The notes beneath the pieces were generated by a model. It worked only from the letters and a program-made list of their open reading frames with translations, searched no databases and had not been told where the DNA came from. The position numbers were made by a program, and so were the translations under genes. From contig NZ_FNRX01000003.1 in assembly GCF_900105195.1 (NCBI RefSeq), positions 34,001 to 98,000 of the forward strand: a stretch of 64,000 nucleotides of DNA, written 5' to 3'. The DNA is from Rhodococcus pyridinivorans. Its GTDB lineage: Bacteria > Actinomycetota > Actinomycetes > Mycobacteriales > Mycobacteriaceae. Within the stretch, counting starts at the first letter, position 1; the number at the start of each line of letters is the position of its first letter. This document shows positions 26,059 to 35,257 of this stretch, piece after piece.

Positions 26059-26178
26059 TCAGCCGATCACTACGGGCACCTCGGAATGCTCGCGACCTCG
26101 GTCCCGGTAGTCCCGCGGCGACATGCCGTGGACAGCGCGGAACTGCCGATACAGATGGCTGGCATCGAAGAAGCCCCG
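26059..26178 (-). pseudogene. AraC-family regulator, C-terminal remnant
   Basis: The minus-strand frame ending at 26059 reads GFFDASHLYRQFRAVHGMSPRDYRDR..., the second helix-turn-helix and consensus tail of AraC/XylS regulators (normally GFxDxSHFxRxFRRxxGxSPxxYR). Nothing of the N-terminal domain is present. It abuts, in another frame, the end of the pRiA4-ORF3-like remnant, so this is a junction of two broken genes. Confidence 0.75.
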
Positions 26179-26199
26179 GCACCACCCGCCCGGCCAGCG

Positions 26200-27002
26200 A
26201 CTCACCGCGCAGACACGCGAGCAAGTCCTCGGCCAGCACCTCGTCACCCGGGCCGGCGCGCCACGTCAGCCGGTTGATGACCGACACCGCCACGGATTCG
26301 GCCTGCTTCCGTCGCTGCTTTAGTGCCATCGGTATGCCGGCCCCCACCTGTTGCAGCACGTCGTCGACGTCATGCCCGAGCACCGCGGCGAGGAACCGGG
26401 CGGCATCTGCTGCAGAGATAGCGGCGCGCAGCTCGGACATATCGAGTGCGGGCACCTGGTCCTGTGCGGGCCACGCGTGCAGCAGCATCGGATGCGGCCG
26501 GCTCGGTCGGCCCACCGGCGGGCTCTGCCCGTCGTCGGCCCACCGGCGCCCGTACTGGTCCGGGATGGTGCCCCAACCCCAATACGGCACGGGAACATCG
26601 GAGCGGATACCTACCACCTCTATGGGGTCGACCTTGGCGCCGCCGATCACAGCGGTGGGTCCAGTCATCGCCCAGGTCGAAGGTGAACTGGAACTCCGCC
26701 CCGAGCCCCAGCAGCCGAGCGACTTTGGCCGACTCGATGTCCACCGCCTCGGTGATCGGTCCGCCGAGCGACTCCACCATCTCGGCGCCGGTCTCGGTGT
26801 CGGTGACTACGCGTCCGTCGGCGAGGGTGAACATCGACAGGTGCGAGCGGTCCCACCGGGCGAAGGCGTCGTTCATCGCGTTCGCGAGGTCGCTGAGGGT
26901 GTGCGACGGTCCGACCGCGAAGACGCGGCCGGGCCATGGCCACAGCTCCTCTCCGCGTCCGCCGAGCAGTTCCACGGTCACCGACAACCGCGTTCGTGCC
27001 AT
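26200..27002 (-). pseudogene. Plasmid pRiA4b ORF-3-like protein, frameshifted
   Basis: The first frame (from 27002) reads ARTRLSVTVELLGG...WPWPGRVFAVGPSHTLSDLANAMNDAFARWD...FTFDLGDDWTHRC, the start of the pRiA4b ORF-3-like domain often carried with transposable elements. Near 26665 the frame changes, and the continuation is GGAKVDPIEVVGIRSDVPVPYWGWGTIPDQYGRRWADD, then MSELRAAISAADAARFLAAVLGHDVDDVLQQVGAGIPMALKQRRKQAESVAVSVINRLTWR. Joining WTHRC to the second frame needs two extra bases or the loss of one. The gene is therefore broken, or the sequence has an indel error here. Confidence 0.75.
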
Positions 27003-27059
27003 TGTTCGAGGATGGCATGCAGGCGGTGGCGCCGCCTGGTCACAGCCACAGACCTGACC

Positions 27060-27200
27060 TCATCCTCGCTGGTCCGGGGCACTTTTCAGGGTCCACACCA
27101 GCACGGTGCCGACCGACACGAAATGTGGAAACCGACAAGCCACCGACACGGAATCTGGAAACTGACACGGAAACGTGTGTGAAGTTCCGTTGAAGTTGGC
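27060..27200. mobile_element. Terminal repeats of an IS21-like element, remnant
   Basis: CCGACACG.AAT.TGGAAAC.GACA occurs twice in tandem (about 27112-27135 and 27143-27166), with a further GACACGGAAAC copy after it. Repeats of this kind mark the ends of IS21-family elements. No transposase gene is attached, so this is a solo end or scar. The rest of the gap from 27003 to 27466 shows no gene. Confidence 0.5.
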
Positions 27201-27466
27201 CAATCGGACCAGGTACTTGTCCACCGCGTTGCTGCTGGAATACCGGGCCGGTGTGTCACTTATCTTGGCCAACGATCGAGGAGCGTCGGCCACGCGCGTG
27301 GCGTGTCATTGAAGTTGTCCACCGCCGGGGGACCGGTCGACGCCGTCCTTGTGGGGTGACGGGCCCCGGACCTGTGGCGATGCGAGACCCGGAAGGTCGA
27401 TCAGTCTCCGTACGCCGTGACCAACCGGTGTTCACAGGCGTCTCGGGATCGCCTTGATACCTCCCA

Positions 27467-27967
27467 TTAGTCGTCGGGAAGCCTGCTCACCGGCGACGTC
27501 ACCGGCTTGCCGAAGATCAACTGAGTCTTGCAATGCGCGACCTGAGGAAGCGGCAGCAGACGGTCGATGATCAACGACTGCAAAGCCGTGCTGTCCCGCA
27601 CCGCCACGTGCAGCAGGTAATCCTCCTCACCACTGACGTTGTAGAGCGCAACAGTCTCAGGAAAGCCCACAGCACGAGAGACGAAATCGTCGGCCGATTG
27701 ACGGGAATGCGGACGGATCTGAATTGCGAGCAACGCTTGCTCACCTCGACCCACGCACGACGGATCGACCACGGCGCGGATACCCGAGATGACACCGCTG
27801 GCCTTGAGTCTCCTGACCCGCTCGAGGCATGTACTCGGGGCCAGATGCACCTGCCGGGCCAGTTCCTTGTTCGGCACCGTCGCATCGACCTGCAACCAAT
27901 GGAGAATCGCCCAGTCAACCGAATCCAATTCGGTAGAGTCACGCTTTCGCTGTCTCGATTCGGCCAT
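27467..27967 (-). CDS. Lrp/AsnC-family transcriptional regulator
   Basis: A 166-residue protein. Residues 13-60 (LDSVDWAILHWLQVDATVPNKELARQVHLAPSTCLERVRRLKASGVISGIRAVVDP) form the Lrp helix-turn-helix, followed by the RAM ligand-binding domain (LLAIQIRPHSRQSADDF...VALYNVSGEEDYLLHVAVRDSTALQSLIIDRLL). It is divergent from a LysE-type exporter gene, 63 bp apart. This is the classic layout in which an Lrp-like protein activates an amino-acid exporter when its substrate is abundant. Confidence 0.93.
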   Translation of the reverse strand: MAESRQRKRDSTELDSVDWAILHWLQVDATVPNKELARQVHLAPSTCLERVRRLKASGVISGIRAVVDPSCVGRGEQALLAIQIRPHSRQSADDFVSRAVGFPETVALYNVSGEEDYLLHVAVRDSTALQSLIIDRLLPLPQVAHCKTQLIFGKPVTSPVSRLPDD

Positions 27968-28030
27968 CGTTTCATCCTATCGAATCAGCCAGTACCTTCA
28001 GCGTGCGTTGTCGAATTGTTGGAGGAACTC

Positions 28031-28651
28031 GTGTCGCTAGGAAGTTGGGCAGCTTTTGCTGCGGCGCTGGTCATCGCGCTGGTCGTGCCAGGGCCGGATC
28101 TCGTGGTAGTTGCGCACGCCGCCACTCACAGCATCCGGCGCGGGGTACTCACGGCAATGGGAGTGGTACTCGGACTCGGTTTTCATGCAGCCTTGGCCGC
28201 CGGCGGGTTGACGGCGTTGGTGGTCTCGCTCCCGGCAGCACTGACCGCACTCCAGGTGGTAGGTGCGTGCATCCTGTTCTGGTTCGGCATATCCATGGCA
28301 CGTAACACTGGCATCGACTCTGCTGCCGCAGCGCAACCGGGCACAGGGGTACTCACAGGATTCGTGACGAACGCGACCAACCCGAAGGCACTGCTCTTCT
28401 TTGCCGCGGTACTCCCCCAGTTCATCGGTGATGGACCCGATCGGTTCATGCGCACAGTCGCGATGGGTGTCACCGTTGTCGTCGGTGCGGCGATCTGGTG
28501 GGCCGTGATGATCGCATTGACGAGGACGGTGCAGACCGGCGGGAACGGGCGGTTCGAGCGGGCACTCCCGAAGGCGGGTGGACTGATCCTCGTGTGTCTG
28601 GCGGGCGGGTTGCTGTGGTCCGCAGTCTGCGCTGGAATCAGTGTGAATTGA
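28031..28651 (+). CDS. LysE/RhtB-family amino-acid exporter
   Basis: A 206-residue membrane protein from GTG 28031, with GGAGGAA five bases upstream. It has about six hydrophobic helices and the family motifs ALVVPGPDLVVVAHAATHSIRRGVLTAMGVVLGLGFHAAL and GFVTNATNPKALLFFAAVLPQFI. It exports amino acids or analogues by proton exchange. It is likely controlled by the divergent Lrp gene. Full length and intact. Confidence 0.92.
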   Translation: MSLGSWAAFAAALVIALVVPGPDLVVVAHAATHSIRRGVLTAMGVVLGLGFHAALAAGGLTALVVSLPAALTALQVVGACILFWFGISMARNTGIDSAAAAQPGTGVLTGFVTNATNPKALLFFAAVLPQFIGDGPDRFMRTVAMGVTVVVGAAIWWAVMIALTRTVQTGGNGRFERALPKAGGLILVCLAGGLLWSAVCAGISVN

Positions 28652-28770
28652 ACGCCGTCTCCACTTGGGTGCACACAGTTGCACGAACCACTTTCAAGAC
28701 TCTGCCCGCCCGCGACTGCCGAGAAGGAAATCGGGTATGAAATTCCCGTGGTCAAGTCCCGGCAGGTGGT

Positions 28771-30115
28771 GTGCGACCTTGTCGCGTGATTCCTCATCGT
28801 TGGTTCAGGCGGTCAACGCCGGTGTCACCTCCTCGGCAGGCTCGGTGACGGTCTCAGCAGACTGGCTGTTGCTGCGGGAACGGGCAAGGACGTCGAGCCC
28901 TAGATAGCGACGCCCTTCGATCCACTCGTCGTGCTGCTCTGCAAGAACCGCACCGACCAGCCGGATCAATGCCGTCCGATCGGGGAAGATCCCGACCACA
29001 TCGGTGCGACGCCGGATCTCCTTGTTCAGTCGTTCCTGCGGATTGTTGGACCAGATCTGCCGCCAGATCTGCTTCGGAAACGCGGTGAACGCCAGCAGGT
29101 CCGCTCGCGCTGTGTCGAGATGCTGCGCGACCTTGGGTAGTTTCGACTCAAGTGCGTCGATCACCCGGTCGTACTGCGCGTGAACCGAATCGGCGTCGGG
29201 TTGGTCGTAGACCGAATGCAGCAGGGTTTTCACCCAGGGCCACGAGGCCTTCGGTGTCACCGTCATCAAGTTGATTGCATAGTGCGTCCTGCATCGCTGC
29301 CACGAGGCGCCCGGCAGGGTCGCGCCGATCGCGGACACCAGGCCGGTATGCGCGTCGGAGGTCACCAAGCGCACCCCGGACAGGCCTCGGGCGACCAGTC
29401 CGCGGAAAAAGGCCAGCCAGCCGGCGCCGTCCTCGGCGGAGGTGACATCGACACCGAGTACCTCGCGGTAGCCCTCGGCGTTGACCCCGACTGCGACCAG
29501 GGTGTGGACGTTGACCACCCGCCCGTTCTCGCGGACTTTGAGTACCAGCGCATCGGCCGCGACGAACGTGTAGGGACCGGCATCGAGGGGCCGGTTCCGG
29601 AACGCCTCGACCTGCTCGTCCAACTCTTTCGCCATGACGCTGACCTGCGACTTCGACAACGAGGTGATGCCGAGAGTGTCGACGAGTTTCTCCATCCGGC
29701 GGGTGGAGACCCCGAGTAGATAGCAGGTGGCCACCACGGTGGTCAGCGCCCGTTCGGCGCGTTTGCGCCGCTGCAGCAGCCAGTCCGGAAAGTACGAACC
29801 CTGCCGCAACTTGGGGATCGCGACGTCGAGGGTGCCGACCCGGGTATCGAAGTCTCGATGCCGGTAGCCGTTACGGACGTTGACGCGTTCGTCGGAACGC
29901 TGGCCGTAGTCGGCACCGCACAACACGTCGGCTTCGGCGCTCATCAGGGCGTCGATGAACATCGACAACAACTCGCGCAGCAGGTCGGGGCTGGCGCCGG
30001 TGAGTCGGTCTTCGACAAGGCGGCGCAGGTCGATATCGTGGGCAGTGGTCATCGCGTGGTCCTGTCTCGAGTGACTTTGGTCGGTCTCTTCGAGAATCAC
30101 GCGATGACCGTCTTT
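28771..30115 (-). mobile_element. IS256-family insertion sequence
   Basis: One transposase gene lies between imperfect terminal inverted repeats that share TCGCGTGATTC (28782-28792 and, in complement, 30094-30104) and flanking GAC...T bases. The outer few bases of each end cannot be fixed by eye and I cannot see the usual 8-9 bp target duplication with certainty. Confidence 0.8.
28805..30052 (-). CDS. IS256-family transposase
   Basis: A 415-residue Mutator-type transposase from ATG 30052. Features are DVLCGADYGQRSDERVNVRNGYRHRDFDTRVGTLDVAIPKLRQGSYFP at the N-terminus, the first Asp in FVAADALVLKVRENGRVVNVHTLVAVGV, the second in RLVTSDAHTGLVSAI, the segment WQRCRTHYAINLM and the C-terminal NNPQERLNKEIRRRTDVVGIFPDRTALIRLVGAVLAEQHDEW with the catalytic Glu. 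It is complete and probably active. Confidence 0.95.
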   Translation of the reverse strand: MTTAHDIDLRRLVEDRLTGASPDLLRELLSMFIDALMSAEADVLCGADYGQRSDERVNVRNGYRHRDFDTRVGTLDVAIPKLRQGSYFPDWLLQRRKRAERALTTVVATCYLLGVSTRRMEKLVDTLGITSLSKSQVSVMAKELDEQVEAFRNRPLDAGPYTFVAADALVLKVRENGRVVNVHTLVAVGVNAEGYREVLGVDVTSAEDGAGWLAFFRGLVARGLSGVRLVTSDAHTGLVSAIGATLPGASWQRCRTHYAINLMTVTPKASWPWVKTLLHSVYDQPDADSVHAQYDRVIDALESKLPKVAQHLDTARADLLAFTAFPKQIWRQIWSNNPQERLNKEIRRRTDVVGIFPDRTALIRLVGAVLAEQHDEWIEGRRYLGLDVLARSRSNSQSAETVTEPAEEVTPALTA

Positions 30116-30145
30116 CGTTCGGTTACGACACGCCCACAGACTCAT

Positions 30146-31092
30146 TCAGCTGCGGCTCGTACACCATCTTCATGGACGCACCCATTCCCGTACCGCTGAT
30201 AGCTATCGAATCTGACATGAGGCGCCGCAGCCGGGACCTGCGGCGCCGCCGAGCGTTCCACTCCGCGAACACGTCGTTTTCCACAAAGGCGGCGACCACG
30301 CCGTATACACCCCGCCACCAACGCTGCACTGCCGTTCCCCTGCTGAGAGGCGACACGAAAGTATCAGCAGGTAAGCGACACGAGCATCCCAGTGGATCCG
30401 GTCTTCTTACTTCCCGGTACGTGGTCGAATTTCTGGGACATGATCGACGGGCTCGCGGTGGTGTGATGTGGGCTTGAGATCCTTGGAAGCGGTTGCTGTG
30501 GGGGACGCATTCCGGCTCTGCACCCCTGGCGCGACGGATGGATCCGCCATATCGCGGCTCTCAACCTCGATCTCGGACAACCCTGAGCCGAATCCGCCGC
30601 CGCACTTTCTGTCCGAGCGACTTCCTTGCCGTCATCCAGGTGAGAATTTCCGCCGGAGTGTCAGTGACGATTCCCGTTTCGATGTCAGTGACCCAAGTCA
30701 GGCCTGCGGATGGGTAGCATCCGGTGCTCCGCTCCCCTCGACCAGGATGGATGCGTCCTGACCGGCCACGAGTCCTATGCCTCCGTCACATTTCCCAGGT
30801 CACCCCCGCGCCGGACGCACTGACATCGAGTGGGAAAACCTACTGACGGGAGATGCGAAAAGCCCAGTTCGCCGCACCGACATCCCGGTGGGAAGTCTCA
30901 TACAGGAGCACGCTCAAAAATTGGGGCAAAAAGTGCAAATCAGACGCATTGCCGTGACCTGGGGTTTGTCACTCACGGTTTGTGCGGGGTCGGTGACGAA
31001 AATTGGCATTAGCGCACCATCTAGCCCGAAACCCCTGCTGAGCGCGTTTTCCGGTGGAAACCTGTCCGAAGTGGCCGGTAGGCTCCCGGTTC
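30146..31092. other. Gap upstream of the recombinase pair
   Basis: About 0.9 kb without a frame I can support. Short plus-strand frames (30172, 30468, 30777) have no family-like content. The stretch may hold the left end and recombination site of the element mobilised by the two recombinase genes that follow; no obvious inverted repeat is visible by eye. Confidence 0.4.
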
Positions 31093-32271
31093 GTGCCCGA
31101 CGACCTGATCCACCGCCGCCCGGACGACGTTTCCGCGCCTGTCCCGACCTCGTCGGACCCAGCTGCGCCGTCCGTGCCGGTGTTGCCGGTCGAGACCCTC
31201 ACGCAGGTGGCCGGGACGGCGGCGCGGTCGCGCTCCGAGTCGACCCGGCGTAACTACGCCGCCGACTGGCAACGCTTCACCGCCTGGTGCCAGCGCGAAG
31301 GACACAGTCCGTTGCCTGCGCATCCGCTCACCGTCGCCGCCTACCTCCACGACGCCGCCGCCACCGTCACGCAGGCGGGGGAGCGGGCCTACTCCCCGGC
31401 CACCCTGGCCCGCTGGGTCGCCGGGATCGGCTTCCACCACCGCCGCGCCGGCCATCCCGCCCCCGGAGCGGACGAGCTGGTCACCGCGACCCTGTCCGGG
31501 ATCCGCCGCGACTACGCCGCAGCGGGGGAGCGGCCCCGCACCCCGCGGGCGCCGCTGCTCACCGCCGACATCGTCACCATCGTCGAGACGATGCGCGCCG
31601 ACAGCGGTAGTTGGGCCGCGGAGGTGTTGGAACGCCGCGACTCCGCCATCTTCTTGCTGGGGTTCGCCGGGGCGTTCCGCCGCAGCGAACTCGTCGCGCT
31701 CACCTGCAGTGACATCTCGCTGCACCGGCTCGACGGCCTGCACATCAAACTCCGCAGGTCCAAGACGGATCAGGAAGGCCGCGGCGCCATCCGGGCGCTG
31801 CCGTTCACCCACAGCCATGCAAGCTGTCCGCCGTGTGCGTGGCTGCGGTGGGCGCAGGTCGTCGCCGCCTTCGACACCGGTGGCCGGCCCGCCGTCATCC
31901 GCCTGCTGCGCACCGCCGAACCGTTCGACGGGCACGTGTGCCGGGGAACCCGGCCCCGGATGGTCCCGGCAGCACCACTGTTGCGGTCGATCCGCAAGAA
32001 CGGCAACCTCTCCGACACACCCCTGTCGGGGGCGGCGGTGCACAAAGCGATCCGTCGCCGCGCGGAGCAGGCCGGCTACGACCCCGAAATCGTCCAACAG
32101 TTGGGTGGGCATTCGCTGCGGGCCGGGTTCGTCACCCAGGCCTTCCGCAACGGCGCGTCCGCGCACGCGATCATGCGCCAGACCGGGCACAGCACCCCGG
32201 CAATGCTCGAGACCTACGCCCGCGAACACGCCCCGCTCATCGGCAACGCTGTGACGAATCTCGGATTGTGA
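31093..32271 (+). CDS. Tyrosine recombinase (integrase)
   Basis: About 392 residues from GTG 31093 (GTG 31054 is also possible). The N-terminal SAM-like DNA-binding domain reads SRSESTRRNYAADWQRFTAWCQREGHSPLPAHPLTVAAYL. The catalytic domain has the first Arg in FAGAFRRSELVALT, then GHSLRAGFVTQAFRNGASAHAIMRQTGHSTPAMLETYAREHAPL, which supplies His-x-x-Arg, His and the nucleophile Tyr. All catalytic residues are present. It overlaps the next recombinase-like gene by GTGA, so the two proteins are made together and probably act as a pair. Confidence 0.92.
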   Translation: MPDDLIHRRPDDVSAPVPTSSDPAAPSVPVLPVETLTQVAGTAARSRSESTRRNYAADWQRFTAWCQREGHSPLPAHPLTVAAYLHDAAATVTQAGERAYSPATLARWVAGIGFHHRRAGHPAPGADELVTATLSGIRRDYAAAGERPRTPRAPLLTADIVTIVETMRADSGSWAAEVLERRDSAIFLLGFAGAFRRSELVALTCSDISLHRLDGLHIKLRRSKTDQEGRGAIRALPFTHSHASCPPCAWLRWAQVVAAFDTGGRPAVIRLLRTAEPFDGHVCRGTRPRMVPAAPLLRSIRKNGNLSDTPLSGAAVHKAIRRRAEQAGYDPEIVQQLGGHSLRAGFVTQAFRNGASAHAIMRQTGHSTPAMLETYAREHAPLIGNAVTNLGL

Positions 32272-33302
32272 CCGTGATGACCCACACCGATCGGAAGAAC
32301 CACGGCCACGACGAGATTCACGATGCCCAGTTGGGCCTGCGGATCCCCGCCCGCTACCGGCACGATTGGGCGCTCTTCGCCGACTGGTGCGCCGCAGTCG
32401 ACCACCGGCCCATCCCTGCCGCGCCCGAAACTCTGGCGTTGTTCCTGCACGAGCACCCGGCCGCGGTCGCGACGCAGCGACGCCGGCTCTCAGCGATCAA
32501 CGCCGTCCACACCGGGCACGGCTACCCGGCCCCGGGGCGGACCGAGACGGTGCGCCGGCACCTCGATGCCACTCGTGCTCAGCGCCTCGATCGGCTCGGC
32601 CGGTTACTGCTGCAGCGAGCCGTTGAGTTGCCCACCACCGGCTGGCCGAGCGGGCTGTTTGGCCGCCGCGACGCCCTGCTGCTGGTCCTGGCTGCTACCG
32701 GCATGAGCTTCACCGACATCACCCGGCTGCGTCGCAGCGACATCCGACTGGCCGACGACACCCTGGTGGCTACGACCCGGGCCGGTGAGTGCTTCCGTCT
32801 CGCAGCGGATCCTGCGACCGGGGACACCTCGGCCGTCACGATCTACCGGCGATGGGCGCAGATCCAGACGTTCCTCGACCAGTATCCGGGCACGCACCTG
32901 CTGCGTCACCACTTCACCGACCCCACTGAGATCGTGACCGATCCACTCGACGCGGAGCAGGCCCGGCAACCGTTGCTGTGTCCGATCGACCGGTGGGGGC
33001 ACCTCCCACACGCGCAATCGATGACCCCGCAGTCGGTCTCGACGCTGGTCCGGGCGCATCTGTCGGGGCGTGTCCCGGGGCGTAAGGCGCTGCCCGATCC
33101 CCAGCCGGACGACACCGGAACCTGGATGGAGTCCGACATCGATCTCGACCCCGACTACTACGACCGTGGCACCGCCGCCCGCCGCCGCGACCACAAGGCA
33201 CTCGAGGATTTCACCGACGTCTTCGACGAGATCGAAGTCCGTGCCGATGCGCTCCTCGCGGACCTGATGGAAGTGCTGGAGGGACTGGCAGATCCCTTAT
33301 AG
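32268..33302 (+). CDS. Degenerate recombinase-like partner protein
   Basis: About 344 residues beginning at GTG 32268 inside the stop of the integrase gene; ATG 32277 is the alternative. The N-terminal half resembles the SAM-like domain of tyrosine recombinases (WALFADWCAAVDHRPIPAAPETLALFLHEHPAAVATQRRRLSAINAVHTGHG). The middle has FGRRDALLLVLAATGMSFTDITRLRRSDI, where the catalytic Arg would sit. I see no HxxR or C-terminal Tyr motif, so it is probably catalytically dead and assists the upstream enzyme in binding or synapsis. The acidic C-terminal tail is unusual. Confidence 0.72.
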   Translation: MTVMTHTDRKNHGHDEIHDAQLGLRIPARYRHDWALFADWCAAVDHRPIPAAPETLALFLHEHPAAVATQRRRLSAINAVHTGHGYPAPGRTETVRRHLDATRAQRLDRLGRLLLQRAVELPTTGWPSGLFGRRDALLLVLAATGMSFTDITRLRRSDIRLADDTLVATTRAGECFRLAADPATGDTSAVTIYRRWAQIQTFLDQYPGTHLLRHHFTDPTEIVTDPLDAEQARQPLLCPIDRWGHLPHAQSMTPQSVSTLVRAHLSGRVPGRKALPDPQPDDTGTWMESDIDLDPDYYDRGTAARRRDHKALEDFTDVFDEIEVRADALLADLMEVLEGLADPL

Positions 33303-33315
33303 TCGGGCCCGTGGC

Positions 33316-33642
33316 CTACGCGTTCTCGAGCTGCTTAGAGGGGACGATAGCGAGTTCGGCCCCCATAGCTGCGGTGAGGCGGATGAGAGTGTCTCGCGTC
33401 GGGTTACCGAGACCACGTTCGATTCGACTGATCTCGGATTGCCCAATGTGCGAAAGGGTGGCCAGCTGGCCCTGGGTGAGACGGGCCGCAATCCTCGCCT
33501 CAGCTAGCTGTTTGCCCAGTTTGACCTGATCGCGTACTTGCTCCTCGAGTTCAGCGCCAAAACGATCGGCAAACTCCTTGACCTCGGGAGTCCACTCTGA
33601 CTTGACGGTGTTCGCGATCTCGCTGAATGGTCGCGTACCCAT
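33316..33642 (-). CDS. HigA-like antitoxin (XRE-family helix-turn-helix)
   Basis: A 108-residue protein from ATG 33642, with GGGAGGCG upstream. The helix-turn-helix is at about residues 43-95 (LGKQLAEARIAARLTQGQLATLSHIGQSEISRIERGLGNPTRDTLIRLTAAMGAELAIV). It follows a RelE/HigB-type toxin gene in the toxin-first order of HigBA modules, 90 bp apart. It should neutralise the toxin and bind operators in the intergenic gap. Confidence 0.87.
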   Translation of the reverse strand: MGTRPFSEIANTVKSEWTPEVKEFADRFGAELEEQVRDQVKLGKQLAEARIAARLTQGQLATLSHIGQSEISRIERGLGNPTRDTLIRLTAAMGAELAIVPSKQLENA

Positions 33643-33732
33643 GATCGCCTCCCTGTCGCGTGGCTCGGATAGTAGTTAGCACTACACAGCGTATGTGCTA
33701 AAACACATATTCGTCAAAGAGGCCGCGCTCAC
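33643..33732 (-). promoter_or_regulatory. Intergenic operator and possible second promoter of the toxin-antitoxin pair
   Basis: The 90-bp gap contains the inverted repeat ATGTG CTAAAA CACAT and a TAGTTAGCACTA element. Both are AT-rich and look like operator or promoter sequence, which could let the antitoxin be made independently of the toxin. Confidence 0.5.
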
Positions 33733-34179
33733 TTACCCTTCTTCCTTCCAGGCCTTCAGGTACTTACGCGCCTTTTTGATCTCTTTGCCTTGACGCTTCT
33801 CGCTAGGATCCTTGCCCTTGTTGTACGCGTTGAACAACAACACGATCTTGGAGCCATGGAAGGTCGTGAAGATCCGAAGAAGGACCGTGCGATTATGGTT
33901 GGAGTCGTCAGCGGGCTCCGGGTCGGTCTCTCCCCAGGTTTCGGCCCCATGCAATGACGTCCGGATGCGGATCTCGTAGAGTCCGCCGCCGAGAGCCTTA
34001 CCCCATTCTGTGCTGCAAATGTCCATACCGAGTGGCTGGACGACCTTCTCAAGCACCTTGATCGCAACGGCCTGGTCGTACGGATCAGCCTTCATCAGCC
34101 ATGTCTCGAAGGGCGCCTGCCCAGTTTTGGGGTCCACCCAGACGTCAATCGTCCACTCCGTCGGTCGCTGATCCGCCAT
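33733..34179 (-). CDS. RelE/HigB-superfamily toxin
   Basis: A 148-residue protein. The core EWGKALGGGLYEIRIRTSLHGAETW...TVLLRIFTTFHGSKIVLLFNAYNKGKDPSEKRQGKEIKKARKYLKAWK follows the phage Gp49/HigB-like RelE fold: a beta-sheet with LYEIR, then ILLxxxxKK-type strands and a basic C-terminal helix. Such toxins cleave mRNA on the ribosome. It lies upstream of the HigA-like antitoxin and stabilises the mobile region or plasmid. Confidence 0.87.
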   Translation of the reverse strand: MADQRPTEWTIDVWVDPKTGQAPFETWLMKADPYDQAVAIKVLEKVVQPLGMDICSTEWGKALGGGLYEIRIRTSLHGAETWGETDPEPADDSNHNRTVLLRIFTTFHGSKIVLLFNAYNKGKDPSEKRQGKEIKKARKYLKAWKEEG

Positions 34180-34394
34180 GTGCAGGATGCTATCGATGCG
34201 CTTGCCGACTCGACCGCAGCACTCGTTGCGAGTGACGCGCTATTTCTGCCACTTCTGCTCGATGCTTGATCCTTCACGAGTTCCGTTCGGGAATGGAGTG
34301 CTCGGGGTGGGATTGAGTAGGCGAGGAACACGCGTGACGGTCATGGCAGGTCCCCGATAGTCGGTCCGGTCGGTTCTAGAGCCGGTTCCTACTT

Positions 34395-35228
34395 TCAGTC
34401 GATCTCGCACGTCACCGGCTGAGGCCGGTGGGTGCATCCGGCAGCGTACTCAGTGGGGGTCTTGTAACCCAACGCTGAATGCCGGTGTCGGTGGTTGTGG
34501 TCGTCCTTGAAATCCTCGATCACCACCCGGGCCTCGAGCACCGTGGTCCAGTAGTTGCGGTTCAGGCACTCGTCGCGCAACCGGTTGTTGAACGATTCGA
34601 TGAACCCGTTGTTCCATGGTGTGCCCGGCGGAATATAGGACACCCCGACCGAGCCGGCGCAGAAGTCCTGCAAGGCCTTCGAGATGAACTCGGGGCCGTT
34701 GTCCATCCGCAACACCCGCGGGGGTCCACCCCACATCGCGAATGCTTTCTCCAGGCCCTCGATCAACCGGTCGGCGGTGATCGAGCGGTCCACTATGTTC
34801 AGCAACGACATCCGGGTGTGTTCGTCGACCATCGACGCGATCTTCACCGTCTTGCCGTCAACCGTCGAATCGAACTGGAAGTCCACTGCCCACACCACAT
34901 TCGGAGCATCCGCGTCGACGACCGGAACAGAGGACTGACCGGCACGTTTGCGGCGCGGAGCACGCCGGACCTGTAACCCTTCCTCCTTCCACAGACGGTG
35001 GACCTTCTTCTTGTTCACCTCGATGCCCTGGTCGTAGCGCAGCCACGCCCACGCCCGACGGAACCCGTGCCGCGGATGCGTGCGGGCATAGTTGCGCAAC
35101 TGCGCACGTAGATCGGCATCCGGGTCGCCCGGTGTCTGCGCCAACGGCAACCGTCGGTAGGCGGAGCGGGAAAGCCCGACCACCTTGCACGCGAACCGCT
35201 CCGACATCTGCAGGGTGCCGGTGAGCAT
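34395..35228 (-). CDS. IS3-family transposase, OrfB (integrase domain)
   Basis: A 277-residue frame with the N-terminal HTH_21-type segment (SERFACKVVGLSRSAYRRLP...HPRHGFRRAWAWLRYDQGIEVNKKKVHRLWKEEGLQV) and an rve catalytic core: WAVDFQFDSTVDGK (first Asp), LRMDNGPEFIS (second Asp) and NGFIESFNNRLRDECLN (Glu). The functional protein is normally an OrfAB fusion made by -1 frameshifting near the end of OrfA; the A-rich GGGAAAATTC run by the OrfA stop fits this. Confidence 0.93.
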   Translation of the reverse strand: MLTGTLQMSERFACKVVGLSRSAYRRLPLAQTPGDPDADLRAQLRNYARTHPRHGFRRAWAWLRYDQGIEVNKKKVHRLWKEEGLQVRRAPRRKRAGQSSVPVVDADAPNVVWAVDFQFDSTVDGKTVKIASMVDEHTRMSLLNIVDRSITADRLIEGLEKAFAMWGGPPRVLRMDNGPEFISKALQDFCAGSVGVSYIPPGTPWNNGFIESFNNRLRDECLNRNYWTTVLEARVVIEDFKDDHNHRHRHSALGYKTPTEYAAGCTHRPQPVTCEID

Positions 35229-35257
35229 GGCGATCGCAGCGCGCTTGGCGGACGGGC

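Noticed and set aside
25692-27182. 496-codon plus-strand frame over the AraC and pRiA4 remnants
   Set aside because: Composition is typical of an antisense frame and the minus strand shows recognisable protein families in pieces.
33316-34179. Restriction-modification or abortive infection module
   Set aside because: The two small genes fit HigBA toxin-antitoxin proteins in size, order and motifs; no methylase or nuclease domain is present.
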